64,000 nucleotides of DNA from Arion vulgaris (GCA_020796225.1 CM036774.1:24376464-24440463), one strand, 5' to 3'. Positions 19,620 through 29,805 are shown, numbered from the stretch's first letter. Numbers and translations: made by a program. The notes: generated by a model from the sequence alone, not told the origin.

Positions 19620-19960
19620 ATCATCATCATCAAGTAGCTTGTCCTGAGCAGAACTTTGCCACCCCAACAGTCCTCCAGAATTTCCCTCTCTCATAGGCCA
19701 GATGTCCTGCCTCTGCAGCTGTCATGTTCAAACCATCAGTTACATCCTGAATCCATCTTCTCCGTGGTCTTCCTCTTCTTCTCTTTGCCGGTATGCCTCC
19801 TTCCATGATTTTCTTCTCCGGCCCTTCATGTCTTTTTATATGTCCAAAATATCTTCAATTTTCTCTTCCTTATTTGTAGCATCAGCCAGTTTTCTTTGAT
19901 TTTGTGCCCACATACTTCTAATATCTCAATTCTTGCATAAAATACAACGTCATTTTGCAT
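19620..19960 (-). mobile_element. LINE-D 3' end
   Basis: The minus strand carries the LINE-D end: the complement encodes QLRxRKLxxFGHI-, KRHEGxEKKIMEGG-, RxxRGRPRRRW and QDVTDGLNMTAAEAG-like runs with frame breaks, and WQSSAQDKL near the tail. The tail is a GAT run (catcatcatcatc on plus at 19621). Matches 2695-3165. Confidence 0.75.
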
Positions 19961-20224
19961 GTGGTGTTTGATTTCCAATGACATTACGAATATATAATTC
20001 AAATTTATGTAGGTACTGCCGTTTTACTGCAGCGGCGATTTTCTTTGATCTTTGACTTCCTAATAATTATTTTGGTAGCACAAAATAGAATTTACAGTAA
20101 TATAACAAATTTGCAACTTTTGATAAGTCATAGATGTATCCACATTTTTCACGTGAGTGGAAATCATACAAAAAGAAATGACTATTTCAACTTGTAGCTT
20201 CATTTCTATACAGTTGTCATGTTA
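19961..20224. other. Unassigned AT-rich sequence
   Basis: May be part of the DNA transposon whose transposase remnant follows, but no terminal inverted repeat was found. Confidence 0.3.
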
Positions 20225-21167
20225 AGAGGTCAGGATGATTGTGATGGTCTTGAAAAGGACCAGATGTGTACATTGATGACAATCTCATACAAACATCTAT
20301 ATTGCATATTCCTTTACTAGACGACGTCGGAACTTTGCCTTCTTGTGCCACTACATTGTGGTATGATGTATTGTCCATTATCAAAGAGGGGCTAACTAAT
20401 GTCGGAAGTATAGTTTTCTCTAAATATATGACCGTTCATTTCTGTGTGGCAGTCCCGATTATCTGCCGATTTTGAAACAAATAGAAGTTGAGCATTTTTC
20501 AACAGCCCATTTTGTCTACTGCCTGCATGTGCAATTATAAAACGCTGCCCTTTGCCACTTGGTAGGCCTGCTAATTTTTTAATCATTCCATCTGATGACT
20601 GCCATTCTTTTTCATTGATGCGGTGAGCATTAATCCATGTTTCGTCTAAATACACCATGTCATAGTTTTGTCGATGCATTTCTCTAACTTCACGCAAATA
20701 TTTGCTTCCCATCACAACTAGATGCGGTTTCTCACAGATAATGTTTCTTCTACTGGTTTATGTTCTAAATGTGAAGCCTGCCCCCTCTCCCCGCCTTCCC
20801 CCATCCCAACCGCTCCTCATAATGTCGATTCTGTCACATCGATGTCCTTGTTCTTTCCAAGCCCCATCATTAATTTCCCTAATATCACTGTTTCTTTCAA
20901 CTCAAACATTCGACACAATTTTCTTCGAATAAGCTCTCTATCAAAACTATCTACGACTTTCTTTCTACCTTGCGTTCTTGGTTGCATTGCACATGTACTT
21001 GAAAAGTCTTGGATCCAGCGATTGAACGCACGTCGATTTACTCCCAAAAAGCACATTGCCGTCTGCTCAGAGTTAGAAATGTTCTCACCCTTAGCTTCTA
21101 TACAAAAATATTGATACATCTGTATTGTGATGTTTTGTATTGTCACAAAATTTACTCTTATACTCAT
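20225..21167 (-). pseudogene. IS630/Tc1/mariner-superfamily transposase, broken
   Basis: DNA transposase that would cut and paste its own element. On the minus strand the N-terminal part (20817-21167) has an HTH-like segment, LGVNRRAFNRWIQDF, followed by QGRKKVVDSFDRELIRRKL. A frame break with low-complexity G-rich sequence (20716-20816) follows. The next ORF (20392-20715) reads YLREVREMHRQNYDMVYLDE, TWINAHRINEKEW and PSGKGQRFIIAHAGS. The catalytic core then continues in another frame with IMDNTSYHN (about 20365). YLDETW and MDNTSYH are the first and second catalytic aspartates of the DDE/D domain. The third acidic residue could not be found, so the 3' end is missing or lost. At least two frameshifts make it a pseudogene. 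Confidence 0.85.
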
Positions 21168-21384
21168 TGTAAAGATCCTAAAATATGCACGCCTATGAAA
21201 GGAATGAGGCTATTGAAATGACCTTCGAAAAACGTAACTTGTCCGTTCAATTGTAAACACTTTTTGTCTTCCGGTAAATAACAGAAAAAACACTAAGAAC
21301 ACGTGGATATTGAGGTTTTGAAAATTACACACCAATAACAACATAGCTAGAAACATCATGAAAATTGACTACATATCTGAGAGA
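21168..21384. other. Unassigned AT-rich sequence
   Basis: Lies between the transposase remnant and the long LINE. No element-specific motif seen. Confidence 0.3.
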
Positions 21385-21679
21385 ATAATAATGCTACAAC
21401 TACATGGCAAAACAAAAAAATACAACACTCATTCAGATTTATGCCCCTACAAACGATGGCTACACCCAAGAGGAAAAAGATGCATTCTTTGATAAAGTGT
21501 CCGATCTTATTAGTCAAACACATAGTAAAGACGATTTATTCGTGATGGGAGACTTCAACGGGCATGTCGGCCAGAGACGAACACCATGGGAAGAACAATA
21601 AGGACCTTTTGTAGACAACGACAGAGAATGTAACGATAATGGGCAGCACTTATTAGAGCTTAGTGCAGAACACGGACTC

Positions 21680-22381
21680 TATATCACTAATAGTTTATAT
21701 AAACATCCTATGAACCAGATCTACACATGGTACAAGTGGAACACGAACTCTATATCACTAATAGTTTTAATAAACATCCTATGAGCTAGATCTATACATG
21801 GTACAAGTGGAACACGACTGTATATCACAAATAGTTTTTATAAACATCCTATGAGCCAGATCTATACATGGTACAAGTGGAACACGGACACTATATCACT
21901 AAGTTTTTATAAACATCCTATGAGGCAGATCTATACATGGTACAAGTGGAACACGGACACTATATCACTAATAGTTTATATAAACATCCTATGAGACAGA
22001 TCTATACATGGTACAAGTGGAACACGGACACTATATCACTAATAGTTTATATAAACATCCTATGAGGCAGATCTATACATGGTACAAGTGGAACACAAGA
22101 CACTATATCACTAATAGTTTTTATAAACATCCTATGAGACAGATCTACACATGGTACAAGTGGAACACGGACACTATATCACTAATAGTTTTTATAAACA
22201 TCCTATGAGGCAGATCTATACATGGTACAAGTGGAACACAAGACACTATATCACTAATAGTTTTTATAAACATCCTATGAGATAGATCTACACATGGTAC
22301 AAGTGGAACACAGACACTATATCACTAATAATTTTTATAAACATCCTATGAGCCAGATCTATACATGGTACAAGTGGAACA
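21680..22381 (+). repeat. 71-bp tandem array within LINE-A endonuclease, about 10 copies
   Basis: Unit starts at about 21680 and 21751 and continues at a 71-bp pitch to 22381: tatatcactaatag, ttttataaacatcctatgag, ccagatctacacatgg, tacaagtggaacacgga. The conceptual protein before and after the array continues the same endonuclease domain (GLYITNSLYKHP... IYTWYKWN), so the unit is one duplicated stretch of endonuclease code. Because 71 is not a multiple of three, each copy shifts frame. Confidence 0.93.
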
Positions 22382-22879
22382 ACCCTGACCAAGCTGCTCA
22401 AATAGACTTTATATTAACCCACAAAACAAGAAGATCCAACTTAAGAGACGCCAGAGTAATCCCAAACACAACAGTGAATACCGACCACCGCCCACTAATT
22501 GCCTACCTCAATGAAACACCACTTAGCAAAATACATAGAAAGACAGTAAGAACCAAGATTATAGATACCAGAAAAATCAATGATCCAGACATACAAAGAA
22601 TAATAAATACAGAAATGACAGAGGCTATAGTAGAAGCATATATACCAGAAGATAACGTTGAAACAACATGGCAAAAATTTAAAGTATTCTTTTGAAATGT
22701 CTAACAACGCATTGTGGCACCACATTTAAAGGAGGAACAGAGAAAAAGAGAACAGCATGGTGGAATAATGAAGATAAAGAAGCAATAAAAATTTAAAAAG
22801 AACTATATAAGACCTGGATAAGATCACGCTCAGAAGACGATTATGATAAATACAGACTAGCAAGGCAGACATCAGCCAG

Positions 22880-23531
22880 AGTAATCAAGCAAGAGAAAGA
22901 AAAATCTTGGACCATGTATGGTGAAAATCTCAGTAGATTATGTGTAGACGATACTAGCAAGACAGACATCAGCTAGAGTAATCAAGCAAGAGAAAGACAA
23001 ATCTTGGACCATGTATGGTGAAAATCTCAGTAGATTATGTGTAGACGATACTAGCAAGACAGACATCAGCTAGAGTAATCAAGCAAGAGAAAGAAAAATC
23101 TTGGACCATGTATGGTTACAATCTCAGTAGATTATGTGTAGACGATACTAGCAAGACAGACATCAGCTAGAGTAATCAAGCAAGAGAAAGACAAATCTTG
23201 GACCATGTATGGTGAAAATCTCAGTAGATTATGTGTAGACGATACTAGCAAGACAGACATCAGCTAGAGTAATCAAGCAAGAGAAAGACAAATCTTGGAC
23301 CATGTATGGTGAAAATCTCAGTAGATTATGTGTAGACGATACTAGCAAGACAGACATCAGCTAGAGTAATCAAGCAAGAGAAAGACAAATCTTGGACCAT
23401 GTATGGTGAAAATCTCAGTAGATTATGTGTAGACGATACTAGCAAGACAGACATCAGCTAGAGTAATCAAGCAAGAGAAAGACAAATCTTGGACCATGTA
23501 TGGTGAAAATCTCAGTAGATTATGTGTAGAG
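22880..23531 (+). repeat. 97-bp tandem array within LINE-A linker, 7 copies
   Basis: Copies begin agtaatcaagcaagagaaag at 22880, 22977, 23074, 23171, 23268, 23365 and 23462. The unit encodes RVIKQEKEKSWTMYGENLSR in one frame, which belongs to the segment before the RT. The last copy continues into normal LINE sequence (SSRQFYKAIAKMR). Copies are more than 95 percent alike by eye. Confidence 0.93.
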
Positions 23532-23811
23532 TCCAGCAGACAATTTTATAAGGCCATAGCAAAAATGAGAATAAGGGACGAACCCTTCCAGCCATCCGAA
23601 TATATAAATGATAGTCAAGGTAAACCTATACATGAAGAAGTTAAGATCAGAGAAAGATAGGAAGAATACTTCAAAGACCTCTTGAATATACCAGATACTG
23701 GGAATAAAACATTCAAACCGAGACATGCAAACATTGAAGAACCTGAAATACTAGTAAGTGAGGTAAGAGAAGCTATTAAGAGAAGCCCAAAGAACAAGGC
23801 TGCGGGAATTG

Positions 23812-23878
23812 ATGTTTGTTTGTTTGTTTATTAGGGGATTAAAGCCTCTTTAAGCCGAGGCACGCCCCCTTCAAGAAG
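23812..23878. other. Foreign segment replacing part of LINE-A RT
   Basis: tgtttgtttgtttattaggg and attaaagcctctttaagccg then aggcacgccccc interrupt the RT frame between NKAAGID and WEERTVPSDWQK. It can fold as a small hairpin (gcctc...gaggc). It has no match elsewhere in the window, and part of the RT seems to be deleted at this point. Confidence 0.55.
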
Positions 23879-25249
23879 GCGTGGGAAGAAAGAACTGTCC
23901 CTTCAGATTGGCAAAAAGCTATTATAGTACCAATATGGAAGAAAAAGGTAAAAAACAAGACTGTAGTACATATAGAGGCATCTTCCTCCTAAGCCATGTG
24001 GGAAAAATGTTTGCAAGAGTTCTGGAGCAACGAATAAGACCAATTGTGGAGCCAACACTCAGCCCACAACAGTTTTGATTTAGAAAAGGAAAAGGGTGCA
24101 CAGATGCAATATTTGCCCTAAGACAAATTAGTGAAAAGACTATAGAATACAAAAATCAAATGAATATAGCCTTCATAGACCAAGAGAAGGCATTTGATAG
24201 GGTTAACAAAGACATATTATGGGATGTTCTCGAAAACTACGGAATAAAAGGAACACTGCTAGACTGTGTTAGAGCCATATATACAGAAAGTGAAAGTGCC
24301 ATACGAACAAGCGCCGGACTCACAAATTGGTTTCCAGTAACATCAGGAGTACGGCAAGGATGTGTTTATCACCTCTCCTCTTTATTATAGACATGGATAG
24401 TATCACCAAAATAGATGAAGCATCACTCAACGCAGACCAACAAAGTGAACTGCTCTTTGCTGACAACCAGTGATTATTCCATAATAATATTGAACAGCTT
24501 CAAGAACACATAAACTTACTCAACAATAGCTACCTCAAATACAACATGAAGATCAACATTCAAAAGACAGAAGTCATGACTATAAGAAGAGAACATAAAG
24601 ATATCAACATACAAATAAATAACCAAACGCTAAAGCAGGTGAGAGAATTCAAATACCTTGAAAGTATCTTCACATTTGATAGTAGACTGGACAGAGAGAT
24701 CGAAACTAGAATCCAGCAAGCCAACAACATTACATACCAGCTTACCCCAATCTTGAAACACCCAGCTATTCCAGAAGTGACTAAAAGACATATTATAAAT
24801 GCAATCTTTATACCAACACTGTGCTACCAGAGCCAAACATGGGCACTGACAAAAGAACAAGAAAGGAAAATTATCACATGCGAAATGAGATGCTTGAGGA
24901 AAGCTGTAAATAAAACAAGAAGAGACCATATAAGAAATGAGATGCTTGAGGAAAGTAGTAAATAAAACAAGAAGAGACCATATAAGAAATGAGGAAATTA
25001 GAAGAACAGTCAGAACAACACCTGCTATAAGATTCATTAAAAAACAAAGACTCAAATGATTTGGCCACTTGGTCAGAATGAACCCGAATACACCAGTTGC
25101 AAGAGCGTACAACCTGAAAATGGAATCATCAAGAGGAGGGGCAGACCAAAAAAAGATGGGTTGATGGAGTTACAGACATCTTAAAACTCCACAATACCAC
25201 ACCATATCAAGCGACCGAGCGTGCATTATCTCAGAAACTGATCATCAGT

Positions 25250-25316
25250 TAAACCTGCTACGCCTAGCGGTAAAAAAGCAGAGAAGGACAAAAGAAAGAA
25301 AGAAAGAAAGAAAGAA
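25250..25316 (+). repeat. (GAAA)n tail of LINE-A
   Basis: gaaagaaagaaagaaag at 25285-25310 follows the LINE-A 3' end; short simple-repeat tails are typical of RTE-type LINEs. Confidence 0.8.
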
Positions 25317-25486
25317 GAAAGAACAACAATGAAGCTACTGTAAGCCTTTCAAATGTATGGCTGGTTCATGTTTGATGTTTTTTGTATACCGCATATAAGC
25401 TATACACACAGTGAGACTACACTGCAATGCCTAATCAATAATTTGCCAAAGGCATGCAACCTATTTTCTCTGGCTATCATCATCAG
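25317..25486. other. Unassigned sequence
   Basis: No motif recognised. Confidence 0.3.
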
Positions 25487-26032
25487 GTGCCGTCTCCACA
25501 TCGAAGGTTGGCTGCAATGAATCTCCAGCATCCTTTGTCTTTCGCCTTGTGTTGCACACTGCCAGACTGTAACCTGTCCATTTCTTAAAGTTTCCTCCCA
25601 CTTATCTCTCGGTCTTCCTCTTGCTCTTCCCCCCTCAACTTTCCCTCTAGTAAATGTTTTATCATGGTGTCATGTCTTTTATGTGCCCAAAATACTTTAC
25701 TTGTCTGAATTTTATTTCTCTTAATAATTGTTTCTTCATGCCTAGTTTTCCTAAAACTTGTTTATTTGTCTGTTTTTCTGTCCATGAAACTCTGCCTATT
25801 CTTCTATATATCTACATCTCAAATGCATCAATTCTGTCTTCTAACTGCTTGTTCATTGTCCATGTTTCCGAGCCATACATTAATATAGGATATATATAGC
25901 ATTTGATCATTCTCATTTTTAGCCTGTTTGTGATTTGTTTGGATGTCAGTAACTTTCTCATACTATTGAAATTATCCTTGGTCATTTCTATTCTCTTTTT
26001 AATTTCTCTGACTATAAGTGTCTCCAAGACAG
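25487..26032 (-). mobile_element. LINE-E C-terminal region and 3' end
   Basis: Minus-strand ORF 25812-26027 reads METLIVREIKKRIEMTKDNF, LKMRMIKCYIYPILMYGSET and WTMNKQLEDRIDAFEM. After a stop it continues IYRRIGRVSWTEKQTNK, FRQVKYFGHIK and the tail region CNTRRKTKDAGDSLQPTFDV. The 3' end is gatgatgat on minus. Copies: 505-965, 28896-29020, 36130-36225. Only the post-RT region is present. Confidence 0.85.
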
Positions 26033-26790
26033 TTGTACTATGTCAGGGAGGTAACACAACAAATATCACTTTAAATGATAACCATCTAACACCAGTTCCA
26101 AAATTTTGCTATCTCGGGTCCATGGTCACTGCCAGCCTTTCTCTTGATGAAGAAATCAACGCTCGTGTAGGGAGTGCGGCTACTACATTCGGCAAACTAT
26201 CAAAGATAGCGTGAGACAACACAAAACTGACATTGCAGACGAAGATTCAAATATATCGAGCCTGTGTAATTAGTTCTTTACTATATGGCTCAGAAACATG
26301 GACCGCCTGCTCAAGACACGAGAGGAGACTTAACATCTTTCACCTTCGATGTCTCCGCAAGATTATGAACATCAGGTGGTACGACAAGATAACCAACTCT
26401 GAAGTACTGCAACGTGCAAACCTGCCTTCCATCATGGGAATGCTCAGCAGTAGACGACTAAGATGGTTGGGGCATGTGAGAAGAATGGAAACTTATCGCA
26501 ATCCAAAACAAATGTTGTTCTGTGAACTTTCGGAGGAAGAGGCACCAGGGCAGACCACTGCTCAGATGTAAAGATGTCTGCAAAGCCTCAATGAAAAACT
26601 GTTCTATAGGTCCCAGCACATGGGAAGGACTAGCTGATGACAGAGTTGTGTGGAAAGCCAACTTGCGAAAGGGCGCAGAGTCTTTTGGAAGAGACTTATG
26701 TATGAGCTGAACGACAAGAGAGAAAAGCGAAAACTCAGAAGTTGTCACAGTAAAACACTTGCCAATTGACCGTCTGTAATGACGAAAAGG
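26033..26790 (+). mobile_element. LINE-F C-terminal region, well preserved
   Basis: Plus strand: SKTVVLCQGG, PKFCYLGSMVTASLSLDEEI, NARVGSAATTFGKLSKIA, then after one stop QTKIQIYRACVISSLLYGSE, TWTACSRHERRLNIFHLRCL, RKIMNIRWYDKITNSEVLQR, LSSRRLRWLGHVRRME. These are the thumb and C-terminal segments of a LINE ORF2. Two frame changes are near 26215 and 26570. It joins the minus-strand LINE-E head-on at 26032/26033. The tail near 26770 (ccaattgaccgtctgtaatg) has a match on minus at 34830-34860. The RT catalytic part is missing. Confidence 0.85.
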
Positions 26791-26968
26791 GCTATATATA
26801 TAAGCTAAAATGAAAACCAGATGTTTGTTTTCATTGCAATAATTTCCTTGCAATGTCATGATGATTAATAGAGCACATGCAAAATATCACCTCTTTACGT
26901 TAAATGGTTCCGGACTTACAGAATTTCAAACATGGGCATGAGTTTTGAAACGCACTATAGAGCGATCC
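26791..26968. other. Unassigned AT-rich sequence
   Basis: Near 26940 (gttttgaaacgcactatag) a short block resembles the complement of R1-like sequence at 19590-19612 (ctatagtgcgtttcaaatc). Confidence 0.35.
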
Positions 26969-27169
26969 CGCCTGCGCAGCGTGTTCGTAGCGCGTTGGAC
27001 TGCGGGTGACAAGCTCCTTGTGAGTGCGGGTTCAATTCCGCGGGCTGGCAGAAAAGACACAGGCTCTACAGATTTACGATGTTCGTGGTACCGAACCGAA
27101 GGGTTACGATCACCATGGCACCGAGCCGAATAGCTGAAAGCTCAAGTGCTTCTGGATCAGGGGAAAAAA
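26969..27169 (+). mobile_element. SINE-A copy 1 (tRNA-derived)
   Basis: Head: gtgttcgtagcgcgttggac (A box) and gtgcgggttcaattccgcgg (B box), spaced like a tRNA gene, so an internal Pol III promoter is likely. Body: gatttacgatgttcgtgg, ccgaaccgaagggttacgat, gccgaatagctgaaagctc; end tctggatcaggggaaaaaaa, a short A tail. Four copies in the window share these blocks (also 33392, 60526, 63203). Confidence 0.9.
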
Positions 27170-27306
27170 ATGGCTAGAGCGAAAGGAAAAGTCATCAAAG
27201 AGGCAAATTGGCGCATATGTGACAACTACCAGCAGCATGACTATGGAGGTTATGCCGGTGACAAAATCTCTGGAGTGGCTACAGTCGCATATATTCACTC
27301 ATGCTT

Positions 27307-27570
27307 GCATGCTCAGTGACTCTATGAGCATGATACAGAAGATCAAGGCCGGTTATGTACGATGGCAGTGCATGCATGCTCAGTGACTCTATGAGCATGA
27401 TACAGAAGATCAAGGCCGGTTATGTACGATGGCAGTGAATGCATGCTCAGTGACTCATGAGCATGATCAGAAGATCAAGGCCGGTTATGTACATGCAGGA
27501 ATGCATGCTCAGTGACTCTATGAGCATGATACAGAAGATCAAGGCCGGTTATGTACTATGGCAGTGAATG
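27307..27570 (+). repeat. 67-bp tandem array in RNase H code, 4 copies
   Basis: Copies start at 27307, 27374, 27441 and 27503 with gcatgctcagtgactctatg, then agcatgatacagaagatcaa and ggccggttatgtac. The unit encodes the SDSMSM segment of RNase H. The fourth start is 5 bp early because the third copy has small deletions. Sixty-seven is not a multiple of three. Confidence 0.93.
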
Positions 27571-27638
27571 CAATGAAAACAAAACTCGATAATCCAGACA
27601 CTTACCTTCATCTTTCTCCCAGGTCATGCTGGGGTGAA

Positions 27639-27692
27639 GGGCAATGAGAGAGCAGACGCTCTGGCGGGCAATGAGAGAGCAGACGCTCTGGC
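27639..27692 (+). repeat. 27-bp in-frame duplication in RNase H code
   Basis: gggcaatgagagagcagacg then ctctggc occurs twice in a row, doubling GNERADALA in frame. The following copy-start (gggcaatgct) continues the normal domain. Confidence 0.92.
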
Positions 27693-28120
27693 GGGCAATG
27701 CTACGATTGAGAATGGGTCATCTACGGACAAAAGTGACATCATCAACGCTCTAAGAGAAAACATACGATGTGAAGATTTCAACGAAGAAGATAAAGGTTA
27801 TTCTCTATCTCGGTTACGCAAGTTATGTATACCGATAGGTGCGGCAAGACGGGAAAACCACCAGATATAGTAGATACATAAATCAATACAGAACGGGCGT
27901 TGTTAGCCTAAGTACACTGAGATACATGCTTGGGAGGAGATCGGAGCAATTATGGACATGTCTGATGTGCGATGAAGATGATTCTCAAATGAACAATATA
28001 TATAACCTCTACGTACCGGCTTTCACAATACGCATGCGGTGGAGGTACTGGCTTCCTGTTTGGTAGGTGGCTGTTTTCTGTTTTTGTGTTTTACAGTTTG
28101 TTGGAGAAATTTTAGTTTTG

Positions 28121-28540
28121 AAACTCATCATCATCATCATCAACGTGCGTATCCATTATAGGACGTTGCTCTCTTTGCAGCACATCTGAAACTCACTCTG
28201 TCTCTTGCCAGTTAACCCACTTCGTCGATGGTCATGTTCATGGTTTCTTTAATATCTTGTAGCCATCTTCTTCTTGGTCTGCCTCTGCGTCCTGGGACCC
28301 TGCCATCTAATATTGTTCTTTTCATTCCATTGTGACGATTGATGTGACAAAGTATGTAATTTGTCTGTATAGTATGTTGTTTATCAGCCAATTCTCTTTA
28401 ACATTTAGTTCTTTCAGGACATCAGTGTTCTTTCTTTTTCTGTCCATGGTATTCGTAGGATCTTTCTGTAGCATTTAGTTTCGAAGGACTGGATTTTCGT
28501 TCTTAATTTTGTGTAATAGTCCATGATTCACAACGTCTCA
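28121..28540 (-). mobile_element. LINE-C C-terminal region and 3' end
   Basis: Same as 16056-16685: tail catcatcatcatcaacgtgcg on plus; the complement encodes GRVPGRRGRPRRRWL-like and QDIKETMNMTIDEVG-like codons with frame breaks, and TMDRKRKNTDVLKEL further upstream. It is truncated at about 28535 (tccatgattcacaacgtc). Confidence 0.78.
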
Positions 28541-28895
28541 CGCGTCATATCCGCTATGTTTTGAAAACATCAATCCGCTGCCTTTGCGGGACGGTTGCGT
28601 AGCAATCAAAGACTAGGGAATGCTAACAAATGCTTGCAGCAAACAATTGTTTGCAGAAAACGGATGCACCAGGCCGTAAGGCGCATAACATGGTGCAACG
28701 ACCCCTCATAATGAGGAAGGGGATAACGGATTCCACGGTCGCCGATCTGCCTTGGAGATTTAGTCACGCAGTAAGAATGTCAGACCTGCTATCACGAGGG
28801 TGGCCAAAACTAACTTGAGGAGGTGGGCCACACACAGCGTCCAAGACAAACTGTATGGCGTGGCTGACAATCTGAAGCAGACGGCTGCCTTTATT
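28541..28895 (+). mobile_element. SINE-G copy, left part
   Basis: ggatgcaccaggccgtaagg, gcgcataacatggtgcaacg, gtcacgcagtaagaatgtca, gtggccaaaactaacttgag, gacaaactgtatggcgtggc. The right part resumes at 29021 after an inserted LINE-E 3' end. A single copy of the 88-bp unit is present, in contrast to the six at 8067. Confidence 0.8.
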
Positions 28896-29020
28896 CATCA
28901 TCATCATCAGGTCCCTGTCTCCACATCGAAGGTTGGCTGCAATGAATCTCCAGCATCCTCTGTCTTTCGCCTTAGTGTTGCACACTGCCAGACTGTAACC
29001 TGTCCATTTCTTAAAGTTCA
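28896..29020 (-). mobile_element. LINE-E 3' end inserted in SINE-G, with target duplication
   Basis: The 125 bp from catcatcatcatcagg to ttaaagttca is the LINE-E 3' end on minus. tttatt flanks it on both sides (28890-28895 and 29021-29026), in the middle of the SINE-G sequence gcctttattagagaatcc, which is uninterrupted in the other copies. This is a clean case of target-primed insertion of a heavily 5'-truncated LINE. Confidence 0.85.
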
Positions 29021-29064
29021 TTTATTAGAGAATCCGAAATCTCAATCTAGTGAGAACGCAGAAT
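29021..29064 (+). mobile_element. SINE-G copy, right part
   Basis: tttattagagaatccgaaat then gtgagaacgcagaat completes the SINE-G copy begun at 28541. Confidence 0.8.
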
Positions 29065-29104
29065 AAGGACGACGTATTATCGATATAGGGGAAGACTGCA
29101 GGAA

Positions 29105-29257
29105 AACTGTATCAATAGCGAAACACGTAATGAAATGTACTGTGGTTTTACAAATTACAAAAACAATAACAATTGACGGCAACGTTTCGACCAAAAGGCC
29201 TTTATCAAGCAAACGATACAATAGGAGTAACGAATTTCACAGCACACTACATATAGA
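29105..29257 (+). mobile_element. Repeat J copy
   Basis: gcgaaacacgtaatgaaatg, ggcaacgtttcgaccaaaag, gcctttatcaagcaaacgat; matches 17838-17968. Confidence 0.75.
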
Positions 29258-29805
29258 CTACGACAGAGACATTCAAGTAAAAGATTTCACATACCTGGGG
29301 AGCATTTTTTCAGCAAATGGAAGAATAACTAATGAAATTCAACACAGATGCAACAAAGCAAATCAAATGATAGGGTAAATGGCGCCAATTTTAAGATGCA
29401 AACACGTCACCATGAACACAAAAGAGCAATGTTCAACACAATCTTTCTCCCACATTATGTTACCAGTGCCAAACCTGGACGCTGACAACAAACGATAGAA
29501 GAAAACTAGTCACAACAGAGATGAAGTGTCTACGCAGAATGCTGGGTGTAACAAGAAGAGACCGGTTGAGAAATGAAGACATCAGGAAAAAAGTGGGTAC
29601 AACATCAGTGCTAGACTTCATCAAGAAACAACAAATTAAATGGTTCGGCCATGTAAGCAGATTACCACCAGACAGTGACCCCAAAGAGCAATGCTGCTCC
29701 GATACAATGGGTACAAAGCAAAAGGCCGGCCACGCAAAGATGGACCTCAGAGATAACAGAGGCGACGAAAGAGACTATCTACGAAGCGCATACTAGGGCC
29801 CGTTT
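29258..29805 (+). mobile_element. LINE-A-type C-terminal region
   Basis: VKDFTYLGSIFSANGRITNE and IQHRCNKANQM (29265-29378), then KCLRRMLGVTRRDRLRNEDI, RKKVGTTSVLDFIKKQQIKW and FGHVSRLPPDSDP (29521-29796). A frame break lies near 29380. The closest copy is on minus at 62341-62880. Only post-RT code remains. Confidence 0.83.

Larger units (their letters stand above)
21385..25320 (+). mobile_element. LINE-A, the longest copy: endonuclease, RT and C-terminal region
   Basis: This is a non-LTR retrotransposon of RTE type with endonuclease (about 21400-22490), linker, reverse transcriptase (about 23700-24470) and C-terminal region (24540-25260) in the usual order. The endonuclease would nick the target and the RT would copy element RNA from that nick. 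Seen: IQIYAPTND and DLFVMGDFNGHVG in the endonuclease, then QIDFILTH and NTDHRPLIAY near its end; AFDRVNKDILWDVLE and TSGVRQGCV in the RT. The catalytic Y/FADD motif reads FADN, followed by a stop at about 24468. There are many other stops and frame breaks, two internal tandem amplifications, and a foreign 60-70-bp piece at about 23812-23878 replacing RT sequence. It ends in a (GAAA)n tail. Dead copy. Confidence 0.9.
27170..28065 (+). mobile_element. R1/jockey-type LINE, RNase H region
   Basis: Reading over frame shifts: GKVIKEA, TTTSSMTMEV (helix with the catalytic glutamate), SLEWLQSQIY, then a tandemly repeated stretch that encodes LSDSMS (third catalytic motif), then RSCWGEGQ with GNERADALAGNATI (last motif, duplicated), STDKSDIINALRENI, TGVVSLSTLRYMLGRRS and the end near 28060 with gcttcctgtttgg. 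Same order as in 41700-42420 and 47445-48900. Frame breaks and amplifications make it non-functional. It begins directly after SINE-A. Confidence 0.82.

Noticed and set aside
26969..27045. A tRNA gene candidate (A and B boxes in tRNA spacing)
   Set aside because: The stem pairing looks degenerate and the segment is followed by the same body at four loci, so it is a SINE head and not a stand-alone tRNA gene.
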